59,410 nt of DNA from an uncultured Lachnospiraceae bacterium (GTDB taxonomy: Bacteria > Bacillota > Clostridia > Lachnospirales > Lachnospiraceae): assembly GCA_947629585.1 (NCBI GenBank), contig CANREH010000007.1:1-59410 (forward strand), read 5' to 3'. The notes under the pieces are model-generated. The model had not been told where the DNA came from. It was given only the letters and a program-made list of their open reading frames with translations, and searched no databases. Below, one piece after another: positions 36,932-44,689 of the stretch (position 1 is the first letter of the stretch; every line of letters starts with the position of its first letter). A program made the translations under genes and the position numbers.

Positions 36932-37708
36932 CTAATTGTGGAGCATGGAAGTCACCAGACCAAACATTTTCTGCATTTCTTCATAAAGAAGATCCGATAC
37001 CTGCGGCAGCAGTGCAATCACAATCGTTATAATGCACAGCCCTCCGGCCACCTTTAACTGCATACCTACGGAAAACATATTCATCTGCGGCGCCACCTTC
37101 GCCAGAATGCCAAGCACCACATTCAAAATCAGCATGGTCGCAAATACCGGGAGAATAATACGGAAGCCCAGGATAAAATAATCTCCGATAAAGGTCAGCA
37201 TAACGCTGTAAATCTCCGGCGGAATCTGCACCTTCCCAATCGGCACTAACTCAAACGTCTCTAAAAAAGCCTTCAGGATATAATGATGCATATAAGTCAC
37301 CATCATCAGCAGAATCACCGCATTGGTATATATTGTAGCTGTAATCGTAGCGCTTACATTAGAAGCAGGGTCAAATTCCGTTACCATGGAAAAACCAATT
37401 TCCATATCCATTAAGTTACCGGAAAAATTCAGGATATACAAACATACATTTGTCATATATCCCAATAAAAGCCCTGCCGCCGCTTCCTTAAAAATCAGTG
37501 CGGCAAACTCTATGACGCCATTGTACTCCACTCTGCCAATCCCCAGCGTCCCGTAAAGCAGCAGCGCGACATAAAACGAAAAAAAGGCTTTCACTTTCGC
37601 CGGAATGTTCCTCTGGCTGAAAAACGGGGCGGACACCAAAAAAGCAGATACCCTTACCAGAATGAGTAGAAAAACTTCCAGATTTTCAACGGTAACATTC
37701 ATCTCCAT
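36932..37708 (-). CDS. fliR: flagellar export protein FliR
   Basis: 258 residues, about six membrane helices. Core of the type III export channel together with FliP and FliQ. Conserved features seen: LVRVSAFLVSAPFFSQRNIP near the N-terminus, FSGNLMDMEIGFSM and NVVLGILAKVAPQMNMFSVG. ATG at 37708 behind GGGGGT. Placed between fliQ and flhB, the usual order. Confidence 0.94.
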   Translation of the reverse strand: MEMNVTVENLEVFLLILVRVSAFLVSAPFFSQRNIPAKVKAFFSFYVALLLYGTLGIGRVEYNGVIEFAALIFKEAAAGLLLGYMTNVCLYILNFSGNLMDMEIGFSMVTEFDPASNVSATITATIYTNAVILLMMVTYMHHYILKAFLETFELVPIGKVQIPPEIYSVMLTFIGDYFILGFRIILPVFATMLILNVVLGILAKVAPQMNMFSVGMQLKVAGGLCIITIVIALLPQVSDLLYEEMQKMFGLVTSMLHN

Positions 37709-37729
37709 TTTTCTACCCCCGGTGCTTTA

Positions 37730-38002
37730 TCAGGACTGAATATAAAGGCTGAAATTAGAACATAAATTTGTAAACAGCGTAACAATCTCTCCCATAATCC
37801 AATTTCCCGCCAAAACAATCACAAGAACAATGCCTAAAAACTTAGGTACAAACGTCAATGTCTGCTCCTGTATGGAAGTCACTGTCTGGAAAATACTGAT
37901 CGAAAGACCGATCACCAGAGAAACCAGCAGCATAGGAGCCGCTACCTTAATGGCAAGGAACAGACACTCCCGGAATATGGTAACAGCGACATCTTCTGAC
38001 AT
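37730..38002 (-). CDS. fliQ: flagellar export protein FliQ
   Basis: 90 residues, two membrane helices (LAIKVAAPMLLVSLVIGLSI and FVPKFLGIVLVIVLAGNWIM) with the conserved FQTVTSIQEQTLTFVPK loop between them. Part of the FliPQR export channel. The ATG at 38002 lies 7 nt after AAAGGAG; the TTG codon before it is not needed. Confidence 0.95.
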   Translation of the reverse strand: MSEDVAVTIFRECLFLAIKVAAPMLLVSLVIGLSISIFQTVTSIQEQTLTFVPKFLGIVLVIVLAGNWIMGEIVTLFTNLCSNFSLYIQS

Positions 38003-38021
38003 CAAACCACTCCTTTTCTTT

Positions 38022-38870
38022 TTATGTTGTAAAGGTTTTTACAAGCTCGCCAATCAGTAAATTCCATCCATCCGCCATCACAAACAGCAGTATTTTAAAC
38101 GGCATGGATATTGTCGTCGGCGGCAGCATCATCATACCCATCGACATCAGGGTAGAGGCTACTACCATATCGATAATAAGGAACGGAAGATAAATCACAA
38201 AGCCCATGATAAAAGCCGCTCTCAGTTCACTGATCATAAAAGCAGGAATTACCACGGTCAGCGGAAGATCCTGATATGTCTCCACCGTCTCAATCCCTGC
38301 GATATCCATAAACAGGCGCGTATCCTTCCTTCTTGTCTGCCCTGTCATAAATTCCTTAAGCGGCTGGACTCCCGCCTCCAGGGCTTCCTCCTGCGTAATC
38401 TCCCCGTTATTTAACGGCTGCAGGGCATTCTGATAAATCTCCGTAAAGGTCGGGTTCATAATAAAAAAAGTTAAAATCAGGGAAAGCCCCACAAGCACCT
38501 GGTTTGGCGGCGTCGTGTTTGTTCCCAGTGCCGAACGCGTAAAATGAAGCACAACAACAATCCTTGTAAATGACGTCACCATCAAAAGAATGGACGGCGC
38601 TACAGAAAGAACTGTTAAAACCAGTAAAATCTGTAAGGTACTGGAAAGCTGCGTACTTCCAAGATTGCTTGTAATATTCAGTTCAAAATTATTCGGCGTC
38701 GTGCTGTCGTCAATCTCGTTTACCTGGACAACATCATCCGAATCCGGCGATGTCGCCGACACGGTTTTTGACGGCATGAATACAGCACAAAGAAAGGTTA
38801 ATATACATACTGTCAAAGACATAGCCAAAAGTTGTATAAAACCTTTTATAAACTTTTTACCAGATCCCAT
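38022..38870 (-). CDS. fliP: flagellar export protein FliP
   Basis: 282 residues. N-terminal signal-like helix (FIQLLAMSLTVCILTFLCAV), an extracellular Ser/Asp-rich stretch, then the FliP core with VAPSILLMVTSFTRIVVVL, TPPNQVLVGLSLILTFFIM, FMTGQTRRKD and STLMSMGMMMLPPTTISMPF. Core subunit of the export channel. ATG at 38870 with AAAAGG upstream is chosen; a GTG at 38894 overlapping the fliO stop is possible. Confidence 0.94.
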   Translation of the reverse strand: MGSGKKFIKGFIQLLAMSLTVCILTFLCAVFMPSKTVSATSPDSDDVVQVNEIDDSTTPNNFELNITSNLGSTQLSSTLQILLVLTVLSVAPSILLMVTSFTRIVVVLHFTRSALGTNTTPPNQVLVGLSLILTFFIMNPTFTEIYQNALQPLNNGEITQEEALEAGVQPLKEFMTGQTRRKDTRLFMDIAGIETVETYQDLPLTVVIPAFMISELRAAFIMGFVIYLPFLIIDMVVASTLMSMGMMMLPPTTISMPFKILLFVMADGWNLLIGELVKTFTT

Positions 38871-38890
38871 GAATACCAACCTTTTCTTTA

Positions 38891-39268
38891 TCACTTTTTT
38901 TCATCTTTTTGCTTTTTGTCTAATTTTACTTTCACTTTATCTAAAATATCATGAAAAGGAACAGAAAATTCCGCTGCATTGACCGGACTGATATCCTCTT
39001 CTTCTAATTCCGTAATCAGCTCGATACGTTCTTTGGTGACAGACAACAGAAAATAACGGCTCCCAACTTTCACAATCTGAAGGAATTGTCCATTACCAAG
39101 CCGTAATGTCTCAATTACCTTCATATTGCGCTCCATGCTATATGTATTTCCTGTTTTCCCCACAAGAACCGATGCAGCATACGCAGCAGCCAATATAATC
39201 AAAAAAATCAGAATGATCCCCAGGAGCTGCATTATATTTTCTACTGAATTATATACTGACAAAAACAT
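38891..39268 (-). CDS. fliO: flagellar biosynthesis protein FliO (FliZ)
   Basis: 125 residues. One membrane helix near the N-terminus (LLGIILIFLIILAAAYAASVLV) and a small cytosolic domain with the family pattern RNMKVIETLRLGNGQFLQIV and SRYFLLSVTKERIELI; Lys-rich tail. Helps assemble FliP. Between cheY and fliP, the same place as in B. subtilis. Confidence 0.88.
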   Translation of the reverse strand: MFLSVYNSVENIMQLLGIILIFLIILAAAYAASVLVGKTGNTYSMERNMKVIETLRLGNGQFLQIVKVGSRYFLLSVTKERIELITELEEEDISPVNAAEFSVPFHDILDKVKVKLDKKQKDEKK

Positions 39269-39275
39269 AAATTAA

Positions 39276-39638
39276 TCAGCCAATCGCTTTCTTCACTGCC
39301 TCAAGGACACGATCCGCCTGGAAAGGCTTTACAATGAAGTCCTTTGCCCCCGACTGGATTGATTCAATAACCATGGCCTGCTGTCCCATTGCAGAACACA
39401 TGATAATCTTAGCATTGGCATCCGCTTCCTTAATTTTCTTCAATGCCTGGATACCATCCATCTCCGGCATGGTAATATCCATCATAACAAGATCCGGCTT
39501 TGTCTCGTTATACTTCTCGACAGCCTTCTGGCCGTTTTCCGCTTCACCCACAATGTTATAACCATTTTTTGTAAGAATGTCTTTGATCATCATTCTCATA
39601 AATGCTGCATCATCACAAATTAAAATATTCTTTGCCAT
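39276..39638 (-). CDS. cheY: chemotaxis response regulator CheY
   Basis: 120 residues, a single receiver domain. Acid pocket Asp9-Asp10, phospho-acceptor Asp54 (LVMMDITMPEMDG), Ser in CSAMGQQ, and the conserved Lys in FIVKPF. When phosphorylated by CheA it binds FliM and FliY to set motor direction. ATG at 39638 with GGAGAG upstream rather than 39656. Between fliY and fliO, as in the B. subtilis operon. Confidence 0.96.
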   Translation of the reverse strand: MAKNILICDDAAFMRMMIKDILTKNGYNIVGEAENGQKAVEKYNETKPDLVMMDITMPEMDGIQALKKIKEADANAKIIMCSAMGQQAMVIESIQSGAKDFIVKPFQADRVLEAVKKAIG

Positions 39639-39684
39639 AATACTCTCTCCTATCATGTTTATTTATTTAAAGAAACTTCCTTTA

Positions 39685-40872
39685 TTAATGGACAACCTCT
39701 GTTACGCGGATACCGAAGTTCTCTTCGATAACGACAACCTCTCCTTTGGCAACAAACTTGCCGTTCACAAGGACATCCACCGGCTCACCTGCCAATTTAT
39801 TCAGCTCAATAATGGTACCAGGCGCAAACTCCAGAATTTCCTTGATTGATTTATTGGTCCTTCCAAGCTCCACCGTAATTTCCAATGGAACATCCATAAT
39901 CAAATCAATGTTCTCTGTCTGTGCCAGCGGGTTAATTCCAGGATTGAATGGCTGGAATTGTGCCGGCTGTACGTTTACATCCGCCATTACCGGCTGCATA
40001 TAAGGCATCTGATAACCCATCGGAGCAGCCACTGGCTGTGGCATCGGCTGTACCGGCATTGGCGCAGGGGCAGGCTGCGGTGCGACCTGTGGTGTCGGAG
40101 CTGGAGTAGGTGCAGGTGCCGGAGCTGGCGCAGGACTAGGCGCTGGTGCAGATGGTGCAGCTCCTTCCGTAAAGGAATTCTCCTCGCCGGAAAACTTCTT
40201 AAATAAGCTTCTTGCAAAATCAAATGGATATAACTGCATAATCTGGCTGTCCACCAAATCACCAATCTCCATTCGGAAAGAAACCACTACAAAATCTTCC
40301 TTCAGGAATTCGGAAAGCTCCCCTTCCGCGATGGAATCATTCAAGTCAATCAGGCTTGCTTTTGGCGGGCTGATATCAACCTTCATTTCCAGCATCGAGG
40401 AAAGTGAAGTCGAGGCAGAACCCATCATCTGGTTCATCGCCTCTCCAATCGCGCTCAGATGCAGCTCACTTAACTCATCCGCTATATTGGTGCCGTCGCC
40501 GCCCATCATCAGATCCGTAATAACCTTGACATCCGATTCCTTTAAAACCAGAACATTCTTCCCATTGAGCCCGACAGTATAAGACAGGCTGATAAACACG
40601 CACGGCCTGTCATACAAGCCGGACAGCTCGCTCAGCGTCCCATAGCTGACCACTGGTGTTGTAATTACCACCTTCTGGTTGACCAGGGTGGAAAGCGTCG
40701 TTGCAGCAGTACCCATGCTGATATTGGCGATTTCCCCCAATGCGTCTTTTTCTTCATCAGACAGGCTCTGATGGTTCTCATCCCCGGCAGGCGCTGGATC
40801 ATCTCCACCCGAATCCATACCATTCAACAGGGCGTTAATCTCGTCCTGGGACAACATATCCATGCCATCCAT
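39685..40872 (-). CDS. fliY: flagellar motor switch phosphatase FliY (FliN-type)
   Basis: 395 residues. Three parts: an N-terminal CheY-P-binding peptide (MLSQDEINALLNGMDSGG); a CheC-like phosphatase middle with LGEIANISMGTA and AIGEAMNQMMGSAS; a Pro/Ala-rich linker (about 235-310, repeated PAPAPAP and PTPAPTP); and the C-terminal SpoA/FliN domain that joins the C-ring. Start ATG 40872, with GAGGAGG overlapping the fliM stop region. Acts in the motor switch and dephosphorylates CheY-P at the rotor. Confidence 0.94.
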   Translation of the reverse strand: MDGMDMLSQDEINALLNGMDSGGDDPAPAGDENHQSLSDEEKDALGEIANISMGTAATTLSTLVNQKVVITTPVVSYGTLSELSGLYDRPCVFISLSYTVGLNGKNVLVLKESDVKVITDLMMGGDGTNIADELSELHLSAIGEAMNQMMGSASTSLSSMLEMKVDISPPKASLIDLNDSIAEGELSEFLKEDFVVVSFRMEIGDLVDSQIMQLYPFDFARSLFKKFSGEENSFTEGAAPSAPAPSPAPAPAPAPTPAPTPQVAPQPAPAPMPVQPMPQPVAAPMGYQMPYMQPVMADVNVQPAQFQPFNPGINPLAQTENIDLIMDVPLEITVELGRTNKSIKEILEFAPGTIIELNKLAGEPVDVLVNGKFVAKGEVVVIEENFGIRVTEVVH

Positions 40873-40876
40873 ACCT

Positions 40877-41854
40877 TCACTCCTCCTCAATTATAGAAAC
40901 TACACGCACAGCATATGAATCGCCTGACGCGCCCGGAAGTGCGCGGAACTTCCTGATACTCCCAACGTACACTTCCAATTCTTCGTCCACTTTGGAATTG
41001 AGACGAATAATATCTCCCATCTGGAGATTGATAAAATCATTCACAGAGATTGTGCTCTTCCCCAATACAGCCCTTACCGGTATCTTAGCCCTGGAAAGCG
41101 TATTCTCAATGACTTCACGGTAAGACTCCTCATCATTGACCTGGCTTGCAGAATACCAGTATTTCGTATTCAGCTTATCAACGACCGATTCTACGCAGGA
41201 AAATGGAATACATACATTCATCAGCCCTTCCACATCGCCAATGGTAACATTCATCGTAACAATCGCCGTCATTTCCCCAGGTGAAATAATCTGTGCAAAC
41301 TGAGAGTTGGTCTCAATCCTCTCCAGTCTCGGCTCTATGGCCGCAACACTTGCCCACGGCTCAATCAACAAATTGGTGCAGACATTGATAATCCTTTCCA
41401 GAAGAATCAGCTCAATTTCTGAAAATTCCCTGGAACGCTCCAGCGGCACTCCCCGCCCCCCTAACAAGCGGTCAATCATTGCATAGCCAAGACTTGACGC
41501 CAGCTCAATCAGAATATTCCCCTCCAATGGTGAAAAATCTATAATGCCGAGCAGTACCGGGTTCGACAATGCATTTGAAAATTCCGAATAAGTAATGGCT
41601 TCTGAGTTCATAACCTCAACCTGTACATTTTTTCTCAGATAAGCAGGAAGATTGGTAGACAAAAGCCTTCCAAAATGTTCAAAAATAAACTCCAGTGTCC
41701 TTAAATGCTCTTTTGCAAACTTGGACGGGCGCGCAAAGTCATAATCCTTTACCTGCCTCTCGTCTGTTTCCTGCATATCGTTGGCATCTAACTCACCACT
41801 GTCCAATGCATTCAGCAGCCGGTCAATTTCTTCCTGCGATAAGACATCGCCCAT
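40877..41854 (-). CDS. fliM: flagellar motor switch protein FliM
   Basis: 325 residues. N-terminal CheY-binding motif LSQEEIDRLLNAL, the CheC-like middle domain with GGRGVPLERSREFSEIE, and a C-terminal SpoA domain (INLQMGDIIRLNSKV). C-ring protein that receives CheY-P. ATG at 41854. A possible internal promoter lies just upstream (41874-41902). Confidence 0.96.
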   Translation of the reverse strand: MGDVLSQEEIDRLLNALDSGELDANDMQETDERQVKDYDFARPSKFAKEHLRTLEFIFEHFGRLLSTNLPAYLRKNVQVEVMNSEAITYSEFSNALSNPVLLGIIDFSPLEGNILIELASSLGYAMIDRLLGGRGVPLERSREFSEIELILLERIINVCTNLLIEPWASVAAIEPRLERIETNSQFAQIISPGEMTAIVTMNVTIGDVEGLMNVCIPFSCVESVVDKLNTKYWYSASQVNDEESYREVIENTLSRAKIPVRAVLGKSTISVNDFINLQMGDIIRLNSKVDEELEVYVGSIRKFRALPGASGDSYAVRVVSIIEEE

Positions 41855-41873
41855 TACTTCTCACCTCTAGTCT

Positions 41874-41902
41874 ATCATACCATATTTTTTTCACAAGATA
41901 AA
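41874..41902 (-). promoter_or_regulatory. possible internal promoter before fliM
   Basis: Minus-strand TTTATC (41897-41902), a 17-nt spacer and TATGAT (41874-41879), in the roughly 100-nt AT-rich gap between fliL and fliM. The -35 box is weak (3 of 6). Confidence 0.35.
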
Positions 41903-41955
41903 GCATTTTTTCATGTTTTTTATAAATTCTTGTAAAAATTTGAAAACAAACCCAC

Positions 41956-42498
41956 TTATTGATATTTAATACCATTGACAATAACGTCGCAAATCATCGT
42001 AGTATTAAAATAGGTGTTTAACTGCTCCACAATATCCGCATACAGATCCGAACGGTCCGTATCACTCTGCAAATCTTCATAGGTACGGTTTGCAAGCGCC
42101 GTGGAGACACAATTATTAATCCAGGTGTTATTTGTCGTGATCAGGGCGGTCACATCCTTATAATCTTTGGCTTTCTTGTTTACAATGATGGTAATCGCAT
42201 TATACATTGCCACATGGTTCTGCCCTGTCCCGTCCGCCTTCAGGTTCACGGTAATGTCCTCCCCGTCTGCCGATCCTGCAATCGGTGCCAACTCTTCCCT
42301 GTCCGCAACAGGAACGTCGCCTGTGACAGTCTCCGCCTTCGGATCTTCCAGCTCCAGGTTAATCACAGACGCTACCTGCGTAATCAGCTCATTGCTGCGG
42401 TTTGCCATCGGAACAATGGAAAAAACAATCACCGCCGACAGCGCCAGGTTAATCAGGCATAACGCAATTACTACGATTGTTAAAATATTCTTCTTCAT
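41956..42498 (-). CDS. fliL: flagellar basal body-associated protein FliL
   Basis: 180 residues. N-terminal membrane anchor (ILTIVVIALCLINLALSAVIVF), then an extracellular domain with NHVAMYNAITIIVNKKAKDY and SDLYADIVEQLNTYFNTTM, resembling the FliL stomatin-like region. Supports the stator. Divergent in sequence, so part of the call rests on its place between motB and fliM. Confidence 0.8.
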   Translation of the reverse strand: MKKNILTIVVIALCLINLALSAVIVFSIVPMANRSNELITQVASVINLELEDPKAETVTGDVPVADREELAPIAGSADGEDITVNLKADGTGQNHVAMYNAITIIVNKKAKDYKDVTALITTNNTWINNCVSTALANRTYEDLQSDTDRSDLYADIVEQLNTYFNTTMICDVIVNGIKYQ

Positions 42499-42529
42499 AA
42501 TCTACTGTCCTCCCATTCCTTAGGTATCC

Positions 42530-43345
42530 TTATTGATTGGCGGCTGTCATAATCTTAATGACAACTCTCCTGTTTTTCGCACGTCCGGCAGCGGATTCAT
42601 TGCTTGCAATCGGCTGGTTTTCCCCGTATCCTGCCGTACTTAAGTTCTTTGCGTCAAGTCCCGTCTGGTTGACCAGATAATCATACACGGTACCTGCTCT
42701 GGCGGCGGAAAGCTCCATATTGCTTCTAAAACGCCCATTGCCGGAAATCGGCACATTATCCGTATGTCCTTCAATCCTGATCTCATATTTGGAAAACTTC
42801 TTCAAAATAATGCCAAGCTTGCTGACCATCGGCCTTGCCTCTTCCACCAAATCCGCGCTTCCTAACTCAAACAGAACGCCGCCCCTCATGGAAAGCATGA
42901 CATACTGATAATCCCCGTCCATCTCTACATCGATCAGGGAATCTACATTATTTTCTTTTAATTCTTCCTTTACCTTTTCATACTGCTCTTCCGTTTTCTT
43001 TTTCTGCTCTGCCTCTTTCTTCTTTTCATATTCCTTTTCCATGTCTTCCTGCTTCTCGGATTCACTTGCAACGCCGACATTAGAAAAATATTCCCCGAGG
43101 TTGTTTAGCTGCCTGACGCCGCTCGCTATCAGCTCACCTTCCCCGATCGCGGAACCGCCGCCGCTGAAAATGCTGAAGCTGCTGGCAAGAGACTGGGCAA
43201 GATCTTCAAACTTTGCGGTATCTGTCGAGGACATCGCAAACAGAAGAACGAAGAAACAAAGCAAAAGGTTCATCAAATCACTAAACGTTGACATCCACGC
43301 CGGAGATCCTGCCGGCGCTTCTTCCTGTTTCTGCTTTCTTGCCAT
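42530..43345 (-). CDS. motB: flagellar stator protein MotB
   Basis: 271 residues. One membrane helix with the proton/ion-binding Asp23 (TFSDLMNLLLCFFVLLFAMS), a Glu/Lys-rich coiled-coil stretch (about 90-125), then an OmpA-like peptidoglycan-binding domain (IRIEGHTDNVPISG, GYGENQPIASNESAAGRAKNRR). The ATG overlaps the motA stop by one base. With MotA it forms the torque-generating channel. Confidence 0.95.
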   Translation of the reverse strand: MARKQKQEEAPAGSPAWMSTFSDLMNLLLCFFVLLFAMSSTDTAKFEDLAQSLASSFSIFSGGGSAIGEGELIASGVRQLNNLGEYFSNVGVASESEKQEDMEKEYEKKKEAEQKKKTEEQYEKVKEELKENNVDSLIDVEMDGDYQYVMLSMRGGVLFELGSADLVEEARPMVSKLGIILKKFSKYEIRIEGHTDNVPISGNGRFRSNMELSAARAGTVYDYLVNQTGLDAKNLSTAGYGENQPIASNESAAGRAKNRRVVIKIMTAANQ

Positions 43346-44160
43346 TAAGCTTCTCCACCGCCTTCCTGTTCCCCAATGGTATCACGTACAGCAGGCGCAA
43401 GGAAGGATTTTAATTTCTCCTCAATGACACGAGGGTTTTCTCCTGCCTGAATCGATAACAGACCTTCCACCATAATTTCCTTCATCTGGATTTCTTTCGC
43501 ATTGTTCCCCTTTAACTTCGTGGCAATCGGGCTGCAGATCCAGTTTGCAAGGACAGAGCCATAGTATGTAGTTACCAGGGCGACCGCCATGGAAGGACCG
43601 ACCGTACTGACATCATCCAGGGTTTTCAACATGTTGATAAGACCAATCAAGGTACCGATCATACCCCAGGCAGGACCTGCCGAACCCAGACCTTCCCAGA
43701 AACCAATCGTTCCTTTGTGCCGCTCCTCAATACAGCCCAGCTCTGTCTCCAGAATGCTTCGGACAAGCTCCGGATCGGTGCCGTCAACAATCAGGAGGAT
43801 TCCCTTTTTCAAAAACGGCTCATCAATGGACTGCGCCGCTTCTTCCAAAGCAAGCAGACCTTCTTTCCTCGCCGTATTGGACAAATCAATGACCTTCTGA
43901 ATCATCTCGCCCTCGGAGCCTTCATACACCTTTGTCGCCAGCCCGAAGCTTTTTAAGCCCCCTACGAAGGTTCCGATAGAATCACAGCTTGCCATCGTCG
44001 CCATGAACGAGCCGCCGAATGTAATCAGCATGGAAGGAACGTCCAGGAACGCCTCTATCCTCCCAAAATCAACCGACCCTTTGTCGTAGACCATACCGAA
44101 AATCATCAGTAAAAAACTTGCCACTAAACCCACAATTGTTGCAATATCCACTAACTTCAC
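43345..44160 (-). CDS. motA: flagellar stator protein MotA
   Basis: 271 residues with four membrane helices and a cytosolic loop. Conserved: FGGSFMATMAS, GLGSAGPAWGMIGTLIGLINML, VALVTTYYGSVLANWICSPIATKL. Ion channel and rotor-interacting subunit of the stator. Coupled to motB through a one-base overlap; 44 nt after flbD. Confidence 0.96.
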   Translation of the reverse strand: MKLVDIATIVGLVASFLLMIFGMVYDKGSVDFGRIEAFLDVPSMLITFGGSFMATMASCDSIGTFVGGLKSFGLATKVYEGSEGEMIQKVIDLSNTARKEGLLALEEAAQSIDEPFLKKGILLIVDGTDPELVRSILETELGCIEERHKGTIGFWEGLGSAGPAWGMIGTLIGLINMLKTLDDVSTVGPSMAVALVTTYYGSVLANWICSPIATKLKGNNAKEIQMKEIMVEGLLSIQAGENPRVIEEKLKSFLAPAVRDTIGEQEGGGEA

Positions 44161-44204
44161 CCTCTGCTCTCTCGTATTTTATTTATCATAAAGCATTGCT
44201 GCCA

Positions 44205-44423
44205 TTACTTTCCTGTTTCTTTTTTTACCAGTTCACGCACCGGGCCCATAATCTCCGCCTTATATAATATTACCCGATTTTTTATCTCTTGTCTACTTTC
44301 TTTTACAATTATTTTACGCCCCGACGCCATCGTAATCAGCGTATCCGGCGTCTCCTCGACAAATTCTATCCGCTCGGCATTAACGATGAATCTTGAGTTA
44401 TCCATCCTGGTTACTTCAATCAT
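44205..44423 (-). CDS. flbD: flagellar protein FlbD (SwrD)
   Basis: 72 residues, family length. Pattern MIEVTRMDNSRFIVNAERIE and ETPDTLITMASGRKIIVKES is diagnostic of the FlbD/SwrD family. In B. subtilis SwrD raises flagellar torque for swarming. Between flgE and motA as in other Firmicutes, but separated from flgE here by a 266-nt gap containing a MITE-like element. Confidence 0.92.
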   Translation of the reverse strand: MIEVTRMDNSRFIVNAERIEFVEETPDTLITMASGRKIIVKESRQEIKNRVILYKAEIMGPVRELVKKETGK

Positions 44424-44509
44424 ATTATCCTGCTTCCTGTCTTATCATGGCTTTACCGAAACGGAAAAACCGTCCCGGCAAAACCATAACCATCCATCCT
44501 CTAATTATT

Positions 44510-44683
44510 GTAACAGTTCAGTCATCAGCTCGATTTGGCTGCTTTGCAGCCTGTTTCGCCGCTAAAGCGGCTAAAATCTCGCTTTTATGGCTGCGCCATA
44601 TGTCAAAAATAGTGAAAATTGCCCCTTACGAGTAAACTCGACGGTTCAATTTTCCTATTTTTGCCGCATGGCTGAACTGTTAC
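44510..44683. mobile_element. MITE-like palindromic element between flbD and flgE
   Basis: 174 bp with terminal inverted repeats GTAACAGTTCAGTCAT (44510-44525) and ATGGCTGAACTGTTAC (44668-44683), 15 of 16 matching. Inside are nested hairpins: GGCTGCTTTGCAGCC (44537-44551), GCCGC/GCGGC (44558-44571), ATGGC/GCCAT (44587-44599), CGAGT/ACTCG (44629-44640), and a long arm pair CAAAAATAGTGAAAATTG / CAATTTTCCTATTTTTG (44604-44621 and 44647-44663). Flanks TAATTATT (44502-44509) and TAATCATT (44684-44691) may be an imperfect 8-bp target duplication that takes in the flgE stop codon. No protein frame. Looks like a non-autonomous repeat; no second copy was noticed in the window. Confidence 0.7.
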
Positions 44684-44689
44684 TAATCA

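Noticed and set aside
40030..40165. Repetitive DNA that could be taken for a minisatellite
   Set aside because: It is the codon run for the Pro/Ala linker of FliY, in frame and of irregular period.
44393..44635. 80-residue plus-strand frame reaching into the repeat
   Set aside because: It runs antisense through the flbD start and then through the MITE-like palindromes, with no ribosome site; not a transposase.
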